Below, piece by piece: positions 39,661 through 48,275 of a DNA stretch of 64,000 nucleotides. The stretch covers positions 1,860,001 through 1,924,000 of the forward strand of contig NZ_CP114065.1 of NCBI RefSeq assembly GCF_027627575.1, written 5' to 3'. The translations under genes and the position numbers were made by a program. This stretch comes from Kribbella sp. CA-293567. Its GTDB lineage: Bacteria; Actinomycetota; Actinomycetes; Propionibacteriales; Kribbellaceae. Numbering within the stretch: the stretch's first letter is position 1; each line of letters begins with the position of its first letter. A model generated the notes under the pieces. It saw only the letters and a program-made list of their open reading frames with translations. It made no database searches and was not told the origin of the DNA.

Positions 39661-41364
39661 ATGAAGTACGCCAAACGAGTAGGACAGGTAGTTGCCGTGG
39701 GAGTCTCCGTGACTCTGCTGGCAACGGCTTGCGGGGGCGGCAGCGATGATGCCGGCACGCAGACTACCGAAGGCACGGCCGGGGCCACGGGGGGCACCGT
39801 CACCGTTTACCACGTCAACGATGTAGAGCACCTCGACCCGGGACGTAACTTCGTCACCGACTCCGGCGCGATCGGCAAGCTGATCACCCGGACGCTGACC
39901 GACTACCGCTACGACGCCAAGGCGAAGAAGACCGTCCTGGAGAACGACCTGGCGGCCAGCTACGAGAACTCGCCCGACTTCAAGACCTGGACCTTCAAGC
40001 TGAAGGACGGGATCAAGTACGAGGACGGCACGCCGATCGTCGCCGCCGACATCAAGTACGGCGCCGAGCGTTCGTTCGCCGCGGACATGGCCGAGGGTGC
40101 GCCGTACGCGAAGAACTACCTGGACTGCCCGGGCTACAAGGGCCCGTACGTCGGTGGCAACAACGGCGGCAAGGGCTGCACCGCGATCGAGGTGCCGGAC
40201 GAGAAGACCATCGTCTTCAAGCTGAACCAGCCGGTCACCACCTTCGAGGGTGCGGCCAGCATGAAGATCTGGTCGCCGGTGCCGAAGGCCAAGGACACCA
40301 AGACCGCGTACGACAACCGTCCGTTCGCCTCGGGCCCGTACAAGATCGAGAGCTACACCCGCAAGAAGCAGCTCGTGCTGGTCCGCAACGACCAGTGGGA
40401 CGCGAAGACGGACCCGCTGCGGACCGCCAAGCCGGACAAGTTCATCTTCAAGTTCGGTGACGCCGAGGCGACCGTCGACCAGCGTCTGTTCGCCGACGGT
40501 GCCGCCGACAAGAGCTCGGTCAGCTTCGCCGGTGTGCAGCCGGAGAACATCGCCAAGACCAACCAGGCGAACGTCAAGGACCGCGTCGTCGAGTCCACCG
40601 ACGTCTGCCGTCGCTACATCGCCTTCAACCAGCAGAAGCCGCTGCTGAAGAACCAGAAGCTGCGCGAGGCGCTGTACTACGGTCTCGACCGGACCAGCTA
40701 CCGCGACGCGCGTGGTGGCGAGCGACTGGCCGCGGTGATCGACTCGATCATTCCGCAGGACCTGGACGGCTACAAGCCGGAGGAGCACTTCAAGGCTCCG
40801 CCGGAGGGCGACCCCGCCAAGGCGAAGGCCGCGCTGGCCGAGTCCGGCTACAAGGGCGAGAAGCTCGTCCTGGGTTCGGCCGACTCGGGTCTGGCCGTCA
40901 AGGCGGCCGAGGCCGCTCAGGCGTCCTGGAAGGCTGTCGGCATCAACGTCGACATCCGCAAGATCCCGGGCGACAACTACTACTCGACCCAGCAGCAGGA
41001 CGCCTCGGCGACCGACCTGATCACCGCGGGCTGGTGCCAGGACTGGGCGTCGCTGGCCACCATCGTGCCGCCGGTGCTCGGCCCGGACACCACCGCGCCG
41101 AACAAGGCCGCGCAGAACAACTACGGCCGCAGCCAGGACGGCTGGGACAAGATGGCCGAGCTGAACAAGGAGACCGACAAGGCCAAGCTCGTCACCGGCC
41201 TGTCCGACCTCTACACCGAGGTCATGAAGACGGCGCCGTTGGTGCCGGTCGTTCAGGACCTCAACGTGTACGTCGTCGGCTCGAACATCGACAACGCGGT
41301 GGCCGACCCGAACGCGGGTGGTCTGCCGGACCTCACCCAGATCGCGCTGAAGAAGGCGAACTGA
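39661..41364 (+). CDS. Oligopeptide-binding lipoprotein (SBP family 5)
   Basis: A 567-residue extracellular lipoprotein; signal peptide with lipobox LLATAC, then a Gly/Ser/Asp spacer and a family 5 solute-binding fold. Segments such as DIKYGAERSFAADMAEGAPYAKNY and LREALYYGLDRTSYRDARGGE match peptide-binding proteins. The ATG at 39661 follows GGAAGGA. As last gene of the cluster it is often needed in excess, which fits a separate promoter in the preceding gap. A strong hairpin closes the operon. Confidence 0.94.
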   Translation: MKYAKRVGQVVAVGVSVTLLATACGGGSDDAGTQTTEGTAGATGGTVTVYHVNDVEHLDPGRNFVTDSGAIGKLITRTLTDYRYDAKAKKTVLENDLAASYENSPDFKTWTFKLKDGIKYEDGTPIVAADIKYGAERSFAADMAEGAPYAKNYLDCPGYKGPYVGGNNGGKGCTAIEVPDEKTIVFKLNQPVTTFEGAASMKIWSPVPKAKDTKTAYDNRPFASGPYKIESYTRKKQLVLVRNDQWDAKTDPLRTAKPDKFIFKFGDAEATVDQRLFADGAADKSSVSFAGVQPENIAKTNQANVKDRVVESTDVCRRYIAFNQQKPLLKNQKLREALYYGLDRTSYRDARGGERLAAVIDSIIPQDLDGYKPEEHFKAPPEGDPAKAKAALAESGYKGEKLVLGSADSGLAVKAAEAAQASWKAVGINVDIRKIPGDNYYSTQQQDASATDLITAGWCQDWASLATIVPPVLGPDTTAPNKAAQNNYGRSQDGWDKMAELNKETDKAKLVTGLSDLYTEVMKTAPLVPVVQDLNVYVVGSNIDNAVADPNAGGLPDLTQIALKKAN

Positions 41365-41400
41365 GCCAGGTAGCACTTTCACCGTAGTCAGGTGACAGGA

Positions 41401-41428
41401 GGGGCGGTTTCCTTCGGGAAACCGCCCC
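41401..41428. terminator. Strong UUCG-loop terminator
   Basis: GGGGCGGTTTCC (41401-41412) and GGAAACCGCCCC (41417-41428), a perfect 12-bp stem closed by TTCG, between the ends of the ABC operon and the convergent NB-ARC gene. Confidence 0.85.
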
Positions 41429-41436
41429 TTCGCAGG

Positions 41437-43797
41437 TCAGGTAGACCGTAGAAGCTGTTCCAGGGCAGCCGCGCCGTGGGCGTTGTGCTGCTGGTGGATC
41501 GACAGGGCGATCCGCCACTCGCGCCGGGCTTCCGGTAGGTGCCCCTGGGCCCGGTGGACCTCGCCCAGGCTCTTGCGGATGTCGGCCTCGACCAGCCAGT
41601 CGCCGTGCTGGCCCGCGATCGCAAGGCCCTCGCTCTGGGCGGCGATGGCCTCGGCGTACCGGCCCTCGGCCATCCGGAGGCGGCCCAGCTCGTTCAGTAC
41701 TTCGGCCTGCGGGATCGACGCCCCGGCAGTGCGGTACAGCGCCAGACTCTCGTGCAGCGCCTCGCCGGCCACCTCGAACTGGCCGACCTCCCGGTAGGCG
41801 ACTCCCACGTTCTGAGCGATCATCCCGCGGTACTTCTCCAGGCCGGGCTCCACCAGGATCTCCATCGCTTCGGCGAACAGCCGCTGGGCGGACTGGGGCA
41901 TCCCGGTCTTCAGGTAGAGCATGCCGAGCGCCAGGCAGGCCCAGGCGGCCCGGGGTGGGATGCCCAGACGGAGGCCGATCTCGCGGGCGCGTTCGGCGTA
42001 CGGGATGCCGTCGGTGGTGCGACCCGTGCGCTCCAGCACGTGGCTGAGGCTGCTCAAGCAGAGCGCCTGTAGGTTGCCGTCGCCAGAGGCTTCAGCGACG
42101 TCCACTGCTCGACGCAGCGGGTCTACTGCCAGCTCGTACTGCCCAAGCTCGGCGTGCGCCGCGCCGAGGTCGTGCAGGACGAGTCCTTCGGCGATGCGGT
42201 CGGGGCCGCCACTCACCAGACGGAGAATGGCCTCGTTGGCTTGCAGCCACTCCAGCCACGCCCGGCGAAGGGTGTAGTAGGCGTTGAGTCCGATGGCCAG
42301 CTGTACTGCGAGGCTCGGCTGGTCCACGGCGGCCTGCTGCACGGCACCGACCAGGGTGGTCCGCTCGGTGTCCAGCCAGGCGAGGACGTCTTCCTGGCTG
42401 GTGAGGTCGTCCGCTCCGTCGAGCCATTCCTTGTCGAGCCAGCCTTCGCGAGTCACCCCATGGCCGGCGTACTCGCTGGCCTTCCAGACGACAGCTGTCA
42501 CTCGCTTGATCCAGCGGGTGGTGGCCGCGGCCTTGTCCTCGGCCGTCAGCATCTGCTCTGCCAGCTCCCGCGCCGCCACCCGTACGAGGTCGTGCAGCCT
42601 GTACAGCCCAGGGCTGGGCGTCGCCAGCAAGTGAACGTCGACCAGCCGCTCCAATACGACGACCGCCTCTGGCTCGGGACTGTTCGACAGTGCCGCGGCC
42701 AGTGCCGAGCTGAGATCCACAGAGTCGGACAGCCCGAGCAGCGCGAACATCGTGACGGCCTGTACGTCGACAGGGTCGTCGCTGCCGGCCAACTGCTCGA
42801 TCGACAGCACCAAGGTCGCCCGTACGCCGGAGTCGTCCAGCTGTAGTTCGTCCAGCCTGCGACGACCATCAGCCAACCGCTCGGCCAGGTGAGCCACTGG
42901 CCAGGTCGGGCGTGAAGCCAGCCGAGCACCTGCCATCCGGATGGCCAGCGGAAGGCCACCGCACTGCCGCACTACCTCCGCGCACTCGTCTTCCGGGGCG
43001 TCCGGGCGCTCGGAGATGCGGCGGAGCATCTCGATCGACTCCTCCAGTGGCGGCTCGCCCAGCGGGAACTGTCGCCCAGCCAGCCCGGCCATGGTCCGCC
43101 GGCTCGTCACGACGACAGCGCAGTTGCCGGAGCCTGGCAGGAGCGGCCGGATCTGGTCCTTGTCGGAGGCGTTGTCGAGCAGCAGCACCAGACGTCGCCC
43201 GGCGAGCGCCGTACGGAACCTGGCGGTGGCTGAGGTGAGGTCTGCGGGAGGAGTCTCGCCCAGGTCTTCCAGCAGGTACGTCAGGGCGTCCAGTGGCTCC
43301 AGTGGGGGGCCGATACCGAAGCCGCGCAGATCCAGGTAGAGCTGGCCGTCCGGGAAGTGCTCCGCGACCTGGTGGGCAGTGTGGATGGCCAAGGTGGTCT
43401 TGCCGATGCCGCCCATGCCGGTAATCACCGTCACGCTGACACCTTTGGCGGTGGTCAGGTGCTGGGTCAGCAGGTCCATCTCCTTGACCCGGCCGGTGAA
43501 GTCGCCACTGGCGAACGGCAGTTGGCGTGGGGACGCCGGCAGCGCGGGCTTGGTCTTGGCCTTGTCGGTCCGGCCTCGGCGAGACGCCGCTGCGGCCAGT
43601 GCGGCCGTCTGGTCGGCGTCCAGGTGGAGCGCCTCGGCCAGGGCTTCGACCGTGCTGAGCTGCGGGTAGCGCCGAGTGCCTCGCTCCAGCGTGCTGATCG
43701 CCTGCACGCTCACCCCGGACCCTGCCGACAGTTCGTCCTGGGTCAGGCCGGCGGCGGTCCGATGGCGGCGGAGCAGTGCCGCGAACTGCGATTCCAT
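41437..43797 (-). CDS. XRE/NB-ARC/TPR STAND regulator
   Basis: A 786-residue STAND NTPase. Residues 1-65 form an XRE helix-turn-helix (LRRHRTAAGLTQDELSAGSGVSVQAISTLERGTRRYPQLSTVEALAEAL). Next is NB-ARC with P-loop GMGGIGKTTLA near residue 125, Walker B-like RRLVLLLDNASD and the CGGLPLAIRMAG motif. The C-terminal 350 residues are TPR-like helical repeats. Relatives of AfsR without the SARP domain regulate secondary metabolism; targets here are unknown. The ATG at 43797 follows GGAGG by 9 nt. It diverges from a small LuxR-type gene and is paralogous to the protein at 45266. Confidence 0.9.
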   Translation of the reverse strand: MESQFAALLRRHRTAAGLTQDELSAGSGVSVQAISTLERGTRRYPQLSTVEALAEALHLDADQTAALAAAASRRGRTDKAKTKPALPASPRQLPFASGDFTGRVKEMDLLTQHLTTAKGVSVTVITGMGGIGKTTLAIHTAHQVAEHFPDGQLYLDLRGFGIGPPLEPLDALTYLLEDLGETPPADLTSATARFRTALAGRRLVLLLDNASDKDQIRPLLPGSGNCAVVVTSRRTMAGLAGRQFPLGEPPLEESIEMLRRISERPDAPEDECAEVVRQCGGLPLAIRMAGARLASRPTWPVAHLAERLADGRRRLDELQLDDSGVRATLVLSIEQLAGSDDPVDVQAVTMFALLGLSDSVDLSSALAAALSNSPEPEAVVVLERLVDVHLLATPSPGLYRLHDLVRVAARELAEQMLTAEDKAAATTRWIKRVTAVVWKASEYAGHGVTREGWLDKEWLDGADDLTSQEDVLAWLDTERTTLVGAVQQAAVDQPSLAVQLAIGLNAYYTLRRAWLEWLQANEAILRLVSGGPDRIAEGLVLHDLGAAHAELGQYELAVDPLRRAVDVAEASGDGNLQALCLSSLSHVLERTGRTTDGIPYAERAREIGLRLGIPPRAAWACLALGMLYLKTGMPQSAQRLFAEAMEILVEPGLEKYRGMIAQNVGVAYREVGQFEVAGEALHESLALYRTAGASIPQAEVLNELGRLRMAEGRYAEAIAAQSEGLAIAGQHGDWLVEADIRKSLGEVHRAQGHLPEARREWRIALSIHQQHNAHGAAALEQLLRST

Positions 43798-43824
43798 CGC
43801 CAACACCTCCCCGAACGCCACTTT

Positions 43825-43846
43825 TGTATGGGTGAACTGTATGGGT
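43825..43846. promoter_or_regulatory. Direct repeats in the divergent NB-ARC/LuxR intergenic region
   Basis: TGTATGGGT occurs at 43825-43833 and 43838-43846, a perfect 9-bp direct repeat with a 13-bp period. It may be the binding site for the XRE/NB-ARC protein or the small LuxR-type protein. Confidence 0.45.
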
Positions 43847-43914
43847 TGTACCTGGTGACCCGGTCTGGACCAGTCGAGAATTGGACCTGCACGACGACTG
43901 GGGAGGAGATGTGC

Positions 43915-44211
43915 ATGTCGGTTTACCAGGCTGTTCCTGCGGTGCGACGCGAGGACTTCGCACCGGAGGTCGTCTGTGAGGTCTACGAGCTGGGATCGCG
44001 GCGCGAGACGCCGGTCGCGGCCAAGGAGCTCACCAGCCGTCAGGTCACCATCGGCCGGCTGATGGCCACCGGGGCGAAGGACGCCGCCATCGCGCGGCAG
44101 CTCGGACTGTCGCTGCGGACCGTCCGGGCCGAGATCAGCGCGCTGATCGCCGGGCTCGGCGCCCGGTCGCGGTTCCAGGCCGGCTGCCTGCTGGTCCGCC
44201 GGTTCGGCTGA
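43915..44211 (+). CDS. Small LuxR-type HTH protein
   Basis: A 98-residue protein consisting mainly of a C-terminal LuxR/NarL-type [55 protein letters not shown]. No receiver or ATPase domain is present, so it is an orphan DNA-binding domain. The ATG at 43915 is preferred to one at 43909 because GGAGG at 43902-43906 is then 8 nt away. It diverges from the NB-ARC gene and shares the intergenic direct repeats. Confidence 0.8.
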   Translation: MSVYQAVPAVRREDFAPEVVCEVYELGSRRETPVAAKELTSRQVTIGRLMATGAKDAAIARQLGLSLRTVRAEISALIAGLGARSRFQAGCLLVRRFG

Positions 44212-44283
44212 GGCCCGGCGGACGCTGCACCGGGGGGCTCCCGGCGCCGGAAAAGGCGCCGGGAATCTGTCGGGGGTGCCACG

Positions 44284-44289
44284 TAGGGT
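44284..44289 (+). promoter_or_regulatory. -10 box of mshB (leaderless)
   Basis: TAGGGT, 7 nt before the ATG at 44297; no ribosome site. Confidence 0.5.
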
Positions 44290-44296
44290 TGACTCC

Positions 44297-45208
44297 ATGA
44301 CCGAGCTTCCCGACCGCCGCTTGCTGCTGGTCCACGCGCACCCCGACGACGAAACGATCAACAACGGCGCGACGATGGCGCGCTATGTCGCCGAGGGGGC
44401 CCAGGTCACCCTGGTCACCTGCACCCTCGGCGAGGAGGGCGAGGTGCTGGTCTCGGAGCTGGAGCACCTGGCCAGCGACCGGACCGACGAGCTCGGCAAG
44501 CACCGGATCGGTGAGCTGGCCGCCGCGATGGACGAACTGGGCGTCACCGACCACCGGTTCCTCGGCGGTCCGGGCAAGTACCGCGACACCGGGATGGTCT
44601 ACAACGAGGAAGGCAACGCCGCCGTCCCGCCGCAGACCCGGCCGGACAGCTTCTGGGACGCCGACCTGCTGGCCGCGGCCAACGACCTGATCCCGGTGAT
44701 CCGGGAGATCCGTCCGCAGGTCCTGGTCACCTACGACGAGTTCGGCAACTACGGTCACCCCGACCACATCAAGGCCCACCGCGTCGCCACCTACGCCGCC
44801 GCCCTGGCCGCGGCGCCGTCGTACCGGCCGGAGCTGGGTGCGGCCTGGGAGATCGCGAAGGTCTACTGGCCGGCGATCGCGGAGTCGATGATGCGGGAGA
44901 GCCTGCGCCGGCTCCGCGAGTCCGGTGACACCACCACCTTCGAGGGGATGGACCCCGACGGCCCGATGCCGCCGATGATCACCCCGGACGCCCAGATCGA
45001 CTGCGTCATCTCGGCCGAGGGCTACCTCGACCGCAAGATGAACGCGATGAAGGCCCACGCCACCCAGATCACCGTCGACGGCCCGTTCTTCGCCCTGTCG
45101 AACAACAACGGCCTGGAGATCTGGGGCAGCGAGGCCTACCGCCTGGTCAAGGGCACCGCCGCCCCCGGTCCCGACGGCCTGGAGTCCGACCTGTTCGCCG
45201 GCCTGTAA
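44297..45208 (+). CDS. mshB: Mycothiol biosynthesis deacetylase MshB
   Basis: A 303-residue zinc enzyme that removes the acetyl group from GlcNAc-inositol in mycothiol synthesis, the thiol buffer restricted to actinobacteria. The LmbE-family zinc motif AHPDDE is at residues 14-19, and a further His pair is in [11 protein letters not shown]. Length and the N-terminal [37 protein letters not shown] match MshB rather than the conjugate amidase Mca, which shares the fold; I judge MshB more likely from length. Single gene between two regulators, itself leaderless. Confidence 0.88.
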   Translation: MTELPDRRLLLVHAHPDDETINNGATMARYVAEGAQVTLVTCTLGEEGEVLVSELEHLASDRTDELGKHRIGELAAAMDELGVTDHRFLGGPGKYRDTGMVYNEEGNAAVPPQTRPDSFWDADLLAAANDLIPVIREIRPQVLVTYDEFGNYGHPDHIKAHRVATYAAALAAAPSYRPELGAAWEIAKVYWPAIAESMMRESLRRLRESGDTTTFEGMDPDGPMPPMITPDAQIDCVISAEGYLDRKMNAMKAHATQITVDGPFFALSNNNGLEIWGSEAYRLVKGTAAPGPDGLESDLFAGL

Positions 45209-45265
45209 CCCGAGCGGCGTCCCGATGCGGCGACCGTCCGCCCGGCGCAGGCCGGCCGGTGTTCG

Positions 45266-47641
45266 ATGACCGGCCCCGGGCTGGGCGGTCTGCTGCGCGC
45301 GCATCGACTGGCGGCGAGACTGACCCAGGAGAAGCTGGCTGCCCTGGCCGACCTGAGCGTCGAGGCAGTGCGCGCGCTCGAGGCCGGGCGTCGCAGACAT
45401 CCGCGGCGCAGCACGCTCGAGCAGTTGGCGGCTGCGCTGGGGATCTCCGCGGCAGAGCGGTCGCGACTCGAGCAAGCGGCCGCTCGACCGCCCGCAGCCG
45501 GCCCGCTGCAGCAGTTCCCGCCCGACATCGCGGACTTCACCGGGCGGAGTGACCAGTTGGCCGAGCTGGCTGGTCTGCTGACGGCGGCGGCACGTGCCGA
45601 CGGCATCAGTGTCGTCGTCTCGGCCATCGCCGGGATGGGCGGAGTCGGCAAGACGGCTCTTGCTGTCCGAGCCGGCTACAAGTGCGCCGAGGCATTCCCG
45701 GACGGCGTCCTCTACCTGAACCTCCACGGAAGCGGAGCCGGTACGCCGCTGCCGCCGCTGGAGGCGCTGCACCGGTTGCTACGTGGTCTGGGGGCGCCGG
45801 GAGACGAGGTGCCGGACGACGTGGCGATAGCTGCCGCTCGCTACCGCTCGGTCCTGGCCGGCCGCCGAGTCCTGATCCTGTTCGACGACGCCGCCGACGT
45901 GGACCAGGTGAAGGATCTCCTGCCCGGTACTGCGGGCTCGACGGCCGTCGTGACGAGTCGGCACGGGCTCTACGGGCTGCCCGGCGTCCGGCATCTCGAA
46001 CTGGCCGTGCTCCCTGACCAGGATGCGCTGGAGTTGCTGGCAGCGGTGGTCGGCTCAGAACGTGTGCAGGCTGAGCGTGAGTCAGCACTGGAGATCGTTC
46101 ACCGGTGCGGAGGTCTTCCGCTGGCGCTACGGATCGCGGGGACCTATCTGTCCGGCCATCCGGACTGCACGCTGGCTCAGCTCAGCGGACTGCTGGCCGA
46201 CGAGTCCGCCCGGCTGGACGTGCTCGGCGGCTCCGACGTCGGCGTACGGGCGACGCTGTCGCTGTCCGTCGCGGCGCTGGCGGCAGCTGAGCGACCGGTC
46301 GATCGTGCCGCCGCTGCTACCTTCCCGGCGCTGGCGATGCTGGGCAGCGACGACTTCTCCCTGCGAGTCGCCGCGAAGGCGCTGCAACTCGGCATCGACG
46401 AAGCCGAGTCGCTGCTCGAACGACTCGTCGACGTGCACCTGCTCGAGACCCCGCTCCCCGGCCGGTACCGGATGCACGATCTCATCTGCGCTGTCGGGCA
46501 AGCCGACGCCAAGGCGCAGCTGTCCCCGGACGAGCTGGCAGCGATCGAGCAGCGCGTACTGGAGTGCTACCTGGCGATGCTGGCCAGGGTCGCCGACCTG
46601 ACCCGGCCACGCGCCTTCATCGCAGGCTGGGTCGACCCGGCCTGGTCGGTGGACGCTCAGGACCAGACCGACGCCGAGGCGCTGCTCGACTGGCTCGACG
46701 CCGAGCGGCCCGCCCTGCTCAACGCCGTACGCCGGGCCGCGCGCGGGTCGGCGTACGAGCGACTGCTGGCGGTTCGGGTCGCGATCACCGCCAACAGGTT
46801 CGTTCTTCCCCGGCAGCGCTGGGGCGAGTGGCGTGACCTCAACCTGGCCGTGGTCGACATCGTCGGTGAGCTGGCCGATCCGCGAGCCGAGGGGATGGTC
46901 CGGGTCGACCTGGCCAACGCACTGTCGGAGCTGGACGACTACGCCCGCGCGGTGCCGCACCATCGACGGGCCCTGGAGCTGACTTCGCTGATCGGAGATC
47001 CGGAGTTCGAGTCGATCTGCCTGATCAACCTCAGTCATGCGCTGGAGCGGTCGGGGCAGCTGACCGAGGGTGCCGCCGTGGGCCGGCGCGCGCTCGAGCT
47101 GGCCCGGCGCAACGGCGACACCGAACGGGTCTCGACGGCATACCTGATGATCGGGAAGGTGGCCGGCCGGCAGGGCGACCGGGAGGGGCAACGAGAGGCC
47201 TTTGCTCAGGCAACCGAGCTGCTGCGGGGGATCGACGAGCCGCGGATGCTGGAGATCCGGCTGGTCATGGTCGGTCAGTCACTGGCCGAGAGCGGCCAGT
47301 TCGAGCAGGCGCTCGGACCCTTGCGGGAGAGTCTGGCGCTGTCCAGGGCCAGCTCCGACGAGATGGCGGTCGCCGACGCACTGGAGTCGCTAAGCGTCGC
47401 CTGGCACGGCCTCGGTCAGTACGACGAGGCGCTGGCCTGCCAGGCGGAGGCGCTGGAGATCTCGCTGGCCCAGCAGCTCTGGTACCGCGAGGCCAGCGTC
47501 CGCACCCGGCGAGGGCAGACGCTGGCGGAGCTGGGCCGGGCCGCCGAAGCCCGGGAAGAGTGGCGGCAGGCGCTCGGTGTCTACGAGCGGCACGGCGCCG
47601 CGGCAGCCGATCAGGTTCGGGTGTTGCTGGAGCGTTCGTGA
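45266..47641 (+). CDS. XRE/NB-ARC/TPR STAND regulator, paralogue
   Basis: A 791-residue protein of the same architecture as the protein at 41437: N-terminal XRE HTH (LLRAHRLAARLTQEKLAALADLSVEAVRALEAGRRRHPRRSTLEQLAAAL), NB-ARC with P-loop GMGGVGKTALA near residue 127, VLILFDDAADVDQ, CGGLPLALRIAG, and C-terminal TPR-like repeats. The two are clearly paralogous along their length, on opposite strands about 3.5 kb apart with mshB and a small LuxR protein between. The ATG at 45266 follows mshB by 57 bp; no ribosome site is obvious. Target genes unknown. Confidence 0.9.
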   Translation: MTGPGLGGLLRAHRLAARLTQEKLAALADLSVEAVRALEAGRRRHPRRSTLEQLAAALGISAAERSRLEQAAARPPAAGPLQQFPPDIADFTGRSDQLAELAGLLTAAARADGISVVVSAIAGMGGVGKTALAVRAGYKCAEAFPDGVLYLNLHGSGAGTPLPPLEALHRLLRGLGAPGDEVPDDVAIAAARYRSVLAGRRVLILFDDAADVDQVKDLLPGTAGSTAVVTSRHGLYGLPGVRHLELAVLPDQDALELLAAVVGSERVQAERESALEIVHRCGGLPLALRIAGTYLSGHPDCTLAQLSGLLADESARLDVLGGSDVGVRATLSLSVAALAAAERPVDRAAAATFPALAMLGSDDFSLRVAAKALQLGIDEAESLLERLVDVHLLETPLPGRYRMHDLICAVGQADAKAQLSPDELAAIEQRVLECYLAMLARVADLTRPRAFIAGWVDPAWSVDAQDQTDAEALLDWLDAERPALLNAVRRAARGSAYERLLAVRVAITANRFVLPRQRWGEWRDLNLAVVDIVGELADPRAEGMVRVDLANALSELDDYARAVPHHRRALELTSLIGDPEFESICLINLSHALERSGQLTEGAAVGRRALELARRNGDTERVSTAYLMIGKVAGRQGDREGQREAFAQATELLRGIDEPRMLEIRLVMVGQSLAESGQFEQALGPLRESLALSRASSDEMAVADALESLSVAWHGLGQYDEALACQAEALEISLAQQLWYREASVRTRRGQTLAELGRAAEAREEWRQALGVYERHGAAAADQVRVLLERS

Positions 47642-47658
47642 GCGGGACCACACGCAGG

Positions 47659-47674
47659 GTTGAGGCGTCAACCT
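47659..47674. promoter_or_regulatory. Inverted repeat upstream of the flavin reductase gene
   Basis: GGTTGA-GGCG-TCAACC, perfect 6-bp arms, 23 bp before the GTG. It lies where a -35 would be relative to TAGGCT (47686-47691). Confidence 0.35.
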
Positions 47675-47685
47675 TCGTAGGGTCT

Positions 47686-47691
47686 TAGGCT
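47686..47691 (+). promoter_or_regulatory. -10 box of the flavin reductase gene (leaderless)
   Basis: TAGGCT, 6 nt before the GTG at 47698. Confidence 0.5.
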
Positions 47692-47697
47692 GCTGGA

Positions 47698-48228
47698 GTG
47701 ACGGAACCCGGCGGCAGCATCGACTCCGGCCAGTTCCGTACGGCGTTGAGGCGGTTCGCGTCGGGGATCACGATCGTCAGCACCCTGCAGGGTGGGATCG
47801 CGCACGCGATGACCGCGAACGCGTTCACCTCGGTCTCGCTGGATCCGCCGCTGGTGCTGGTGTGCGTGGATCACAAGGTGCGGATGCACGACGCCGTACT
47901 GGACTGCGGGTTCTGGGCCGTCTCGGTGCTGGCGGACGGTCATCGGGAGCTCGCCGAGCGGTTCGCCAGGTCGGGGCGGGACCTGTACGGGCAGTTCGAC
48001 GGGGTGGTCACCCAGGCCGGTCCGAAGACGGGCTGTCCGGTGATCGGGGGAGCGCTGTCGTGGCTGGAGTGCCGCACCTGGGCCACCTATCCGGGCGGGG
48101 ACCACACGATCGTCGTCGGCGAGGTGTTGAGCCTGGGTACCGGCGAGCCGGATGACCCCGCCGCGCTGATCTACTACTCAGGCCAGTACCGGGCACTCGG
48201 GGGCAGCGGACCCGGCCCGGTCCTGTAG
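47698..48228 (+). CDS. Flavin reductase-like (FMN-binding) protein
   Basis: A 176-residue split-barrel flavoprotein. The pattern FRTALRRFASGITIVSTLQGGIAHAMTANAFTSVSLDPPLVLVCV matches the flavin reductase component of two-component monooxygenases (HpaC/NtaB type), which supplies reduced FMN or FAD. The C-terminal DHTIVVGEVLSLG completes the fold. No monooxygenase gene is adjacent, so its partner is elsewhere. Starts with GTG behind a leaderless -10; an inverted repeat upstream suggests regulation. Confidence 0.9.
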   Translation: MTEPGGSIDSGQFRTALRRFASGITIVSTLQGGIAHAMTANAFTSVSLDPPLVLVCVDHKVRMHDAVLDCGFWAVSVLADGHRELAERFARSGRDLYGQFDGVVTQAGPKTGCPVIGGALSWLECRTWATYPGGDHTIVVGEVLSLGTGEPDDPAALIYYSGQYRALGGSGPGPVL

Positions 48229-48275
48229 TCTGTGCCGTTGCTGTTACAAGGTTACGAGCAGGAGGACTCTGTCCG

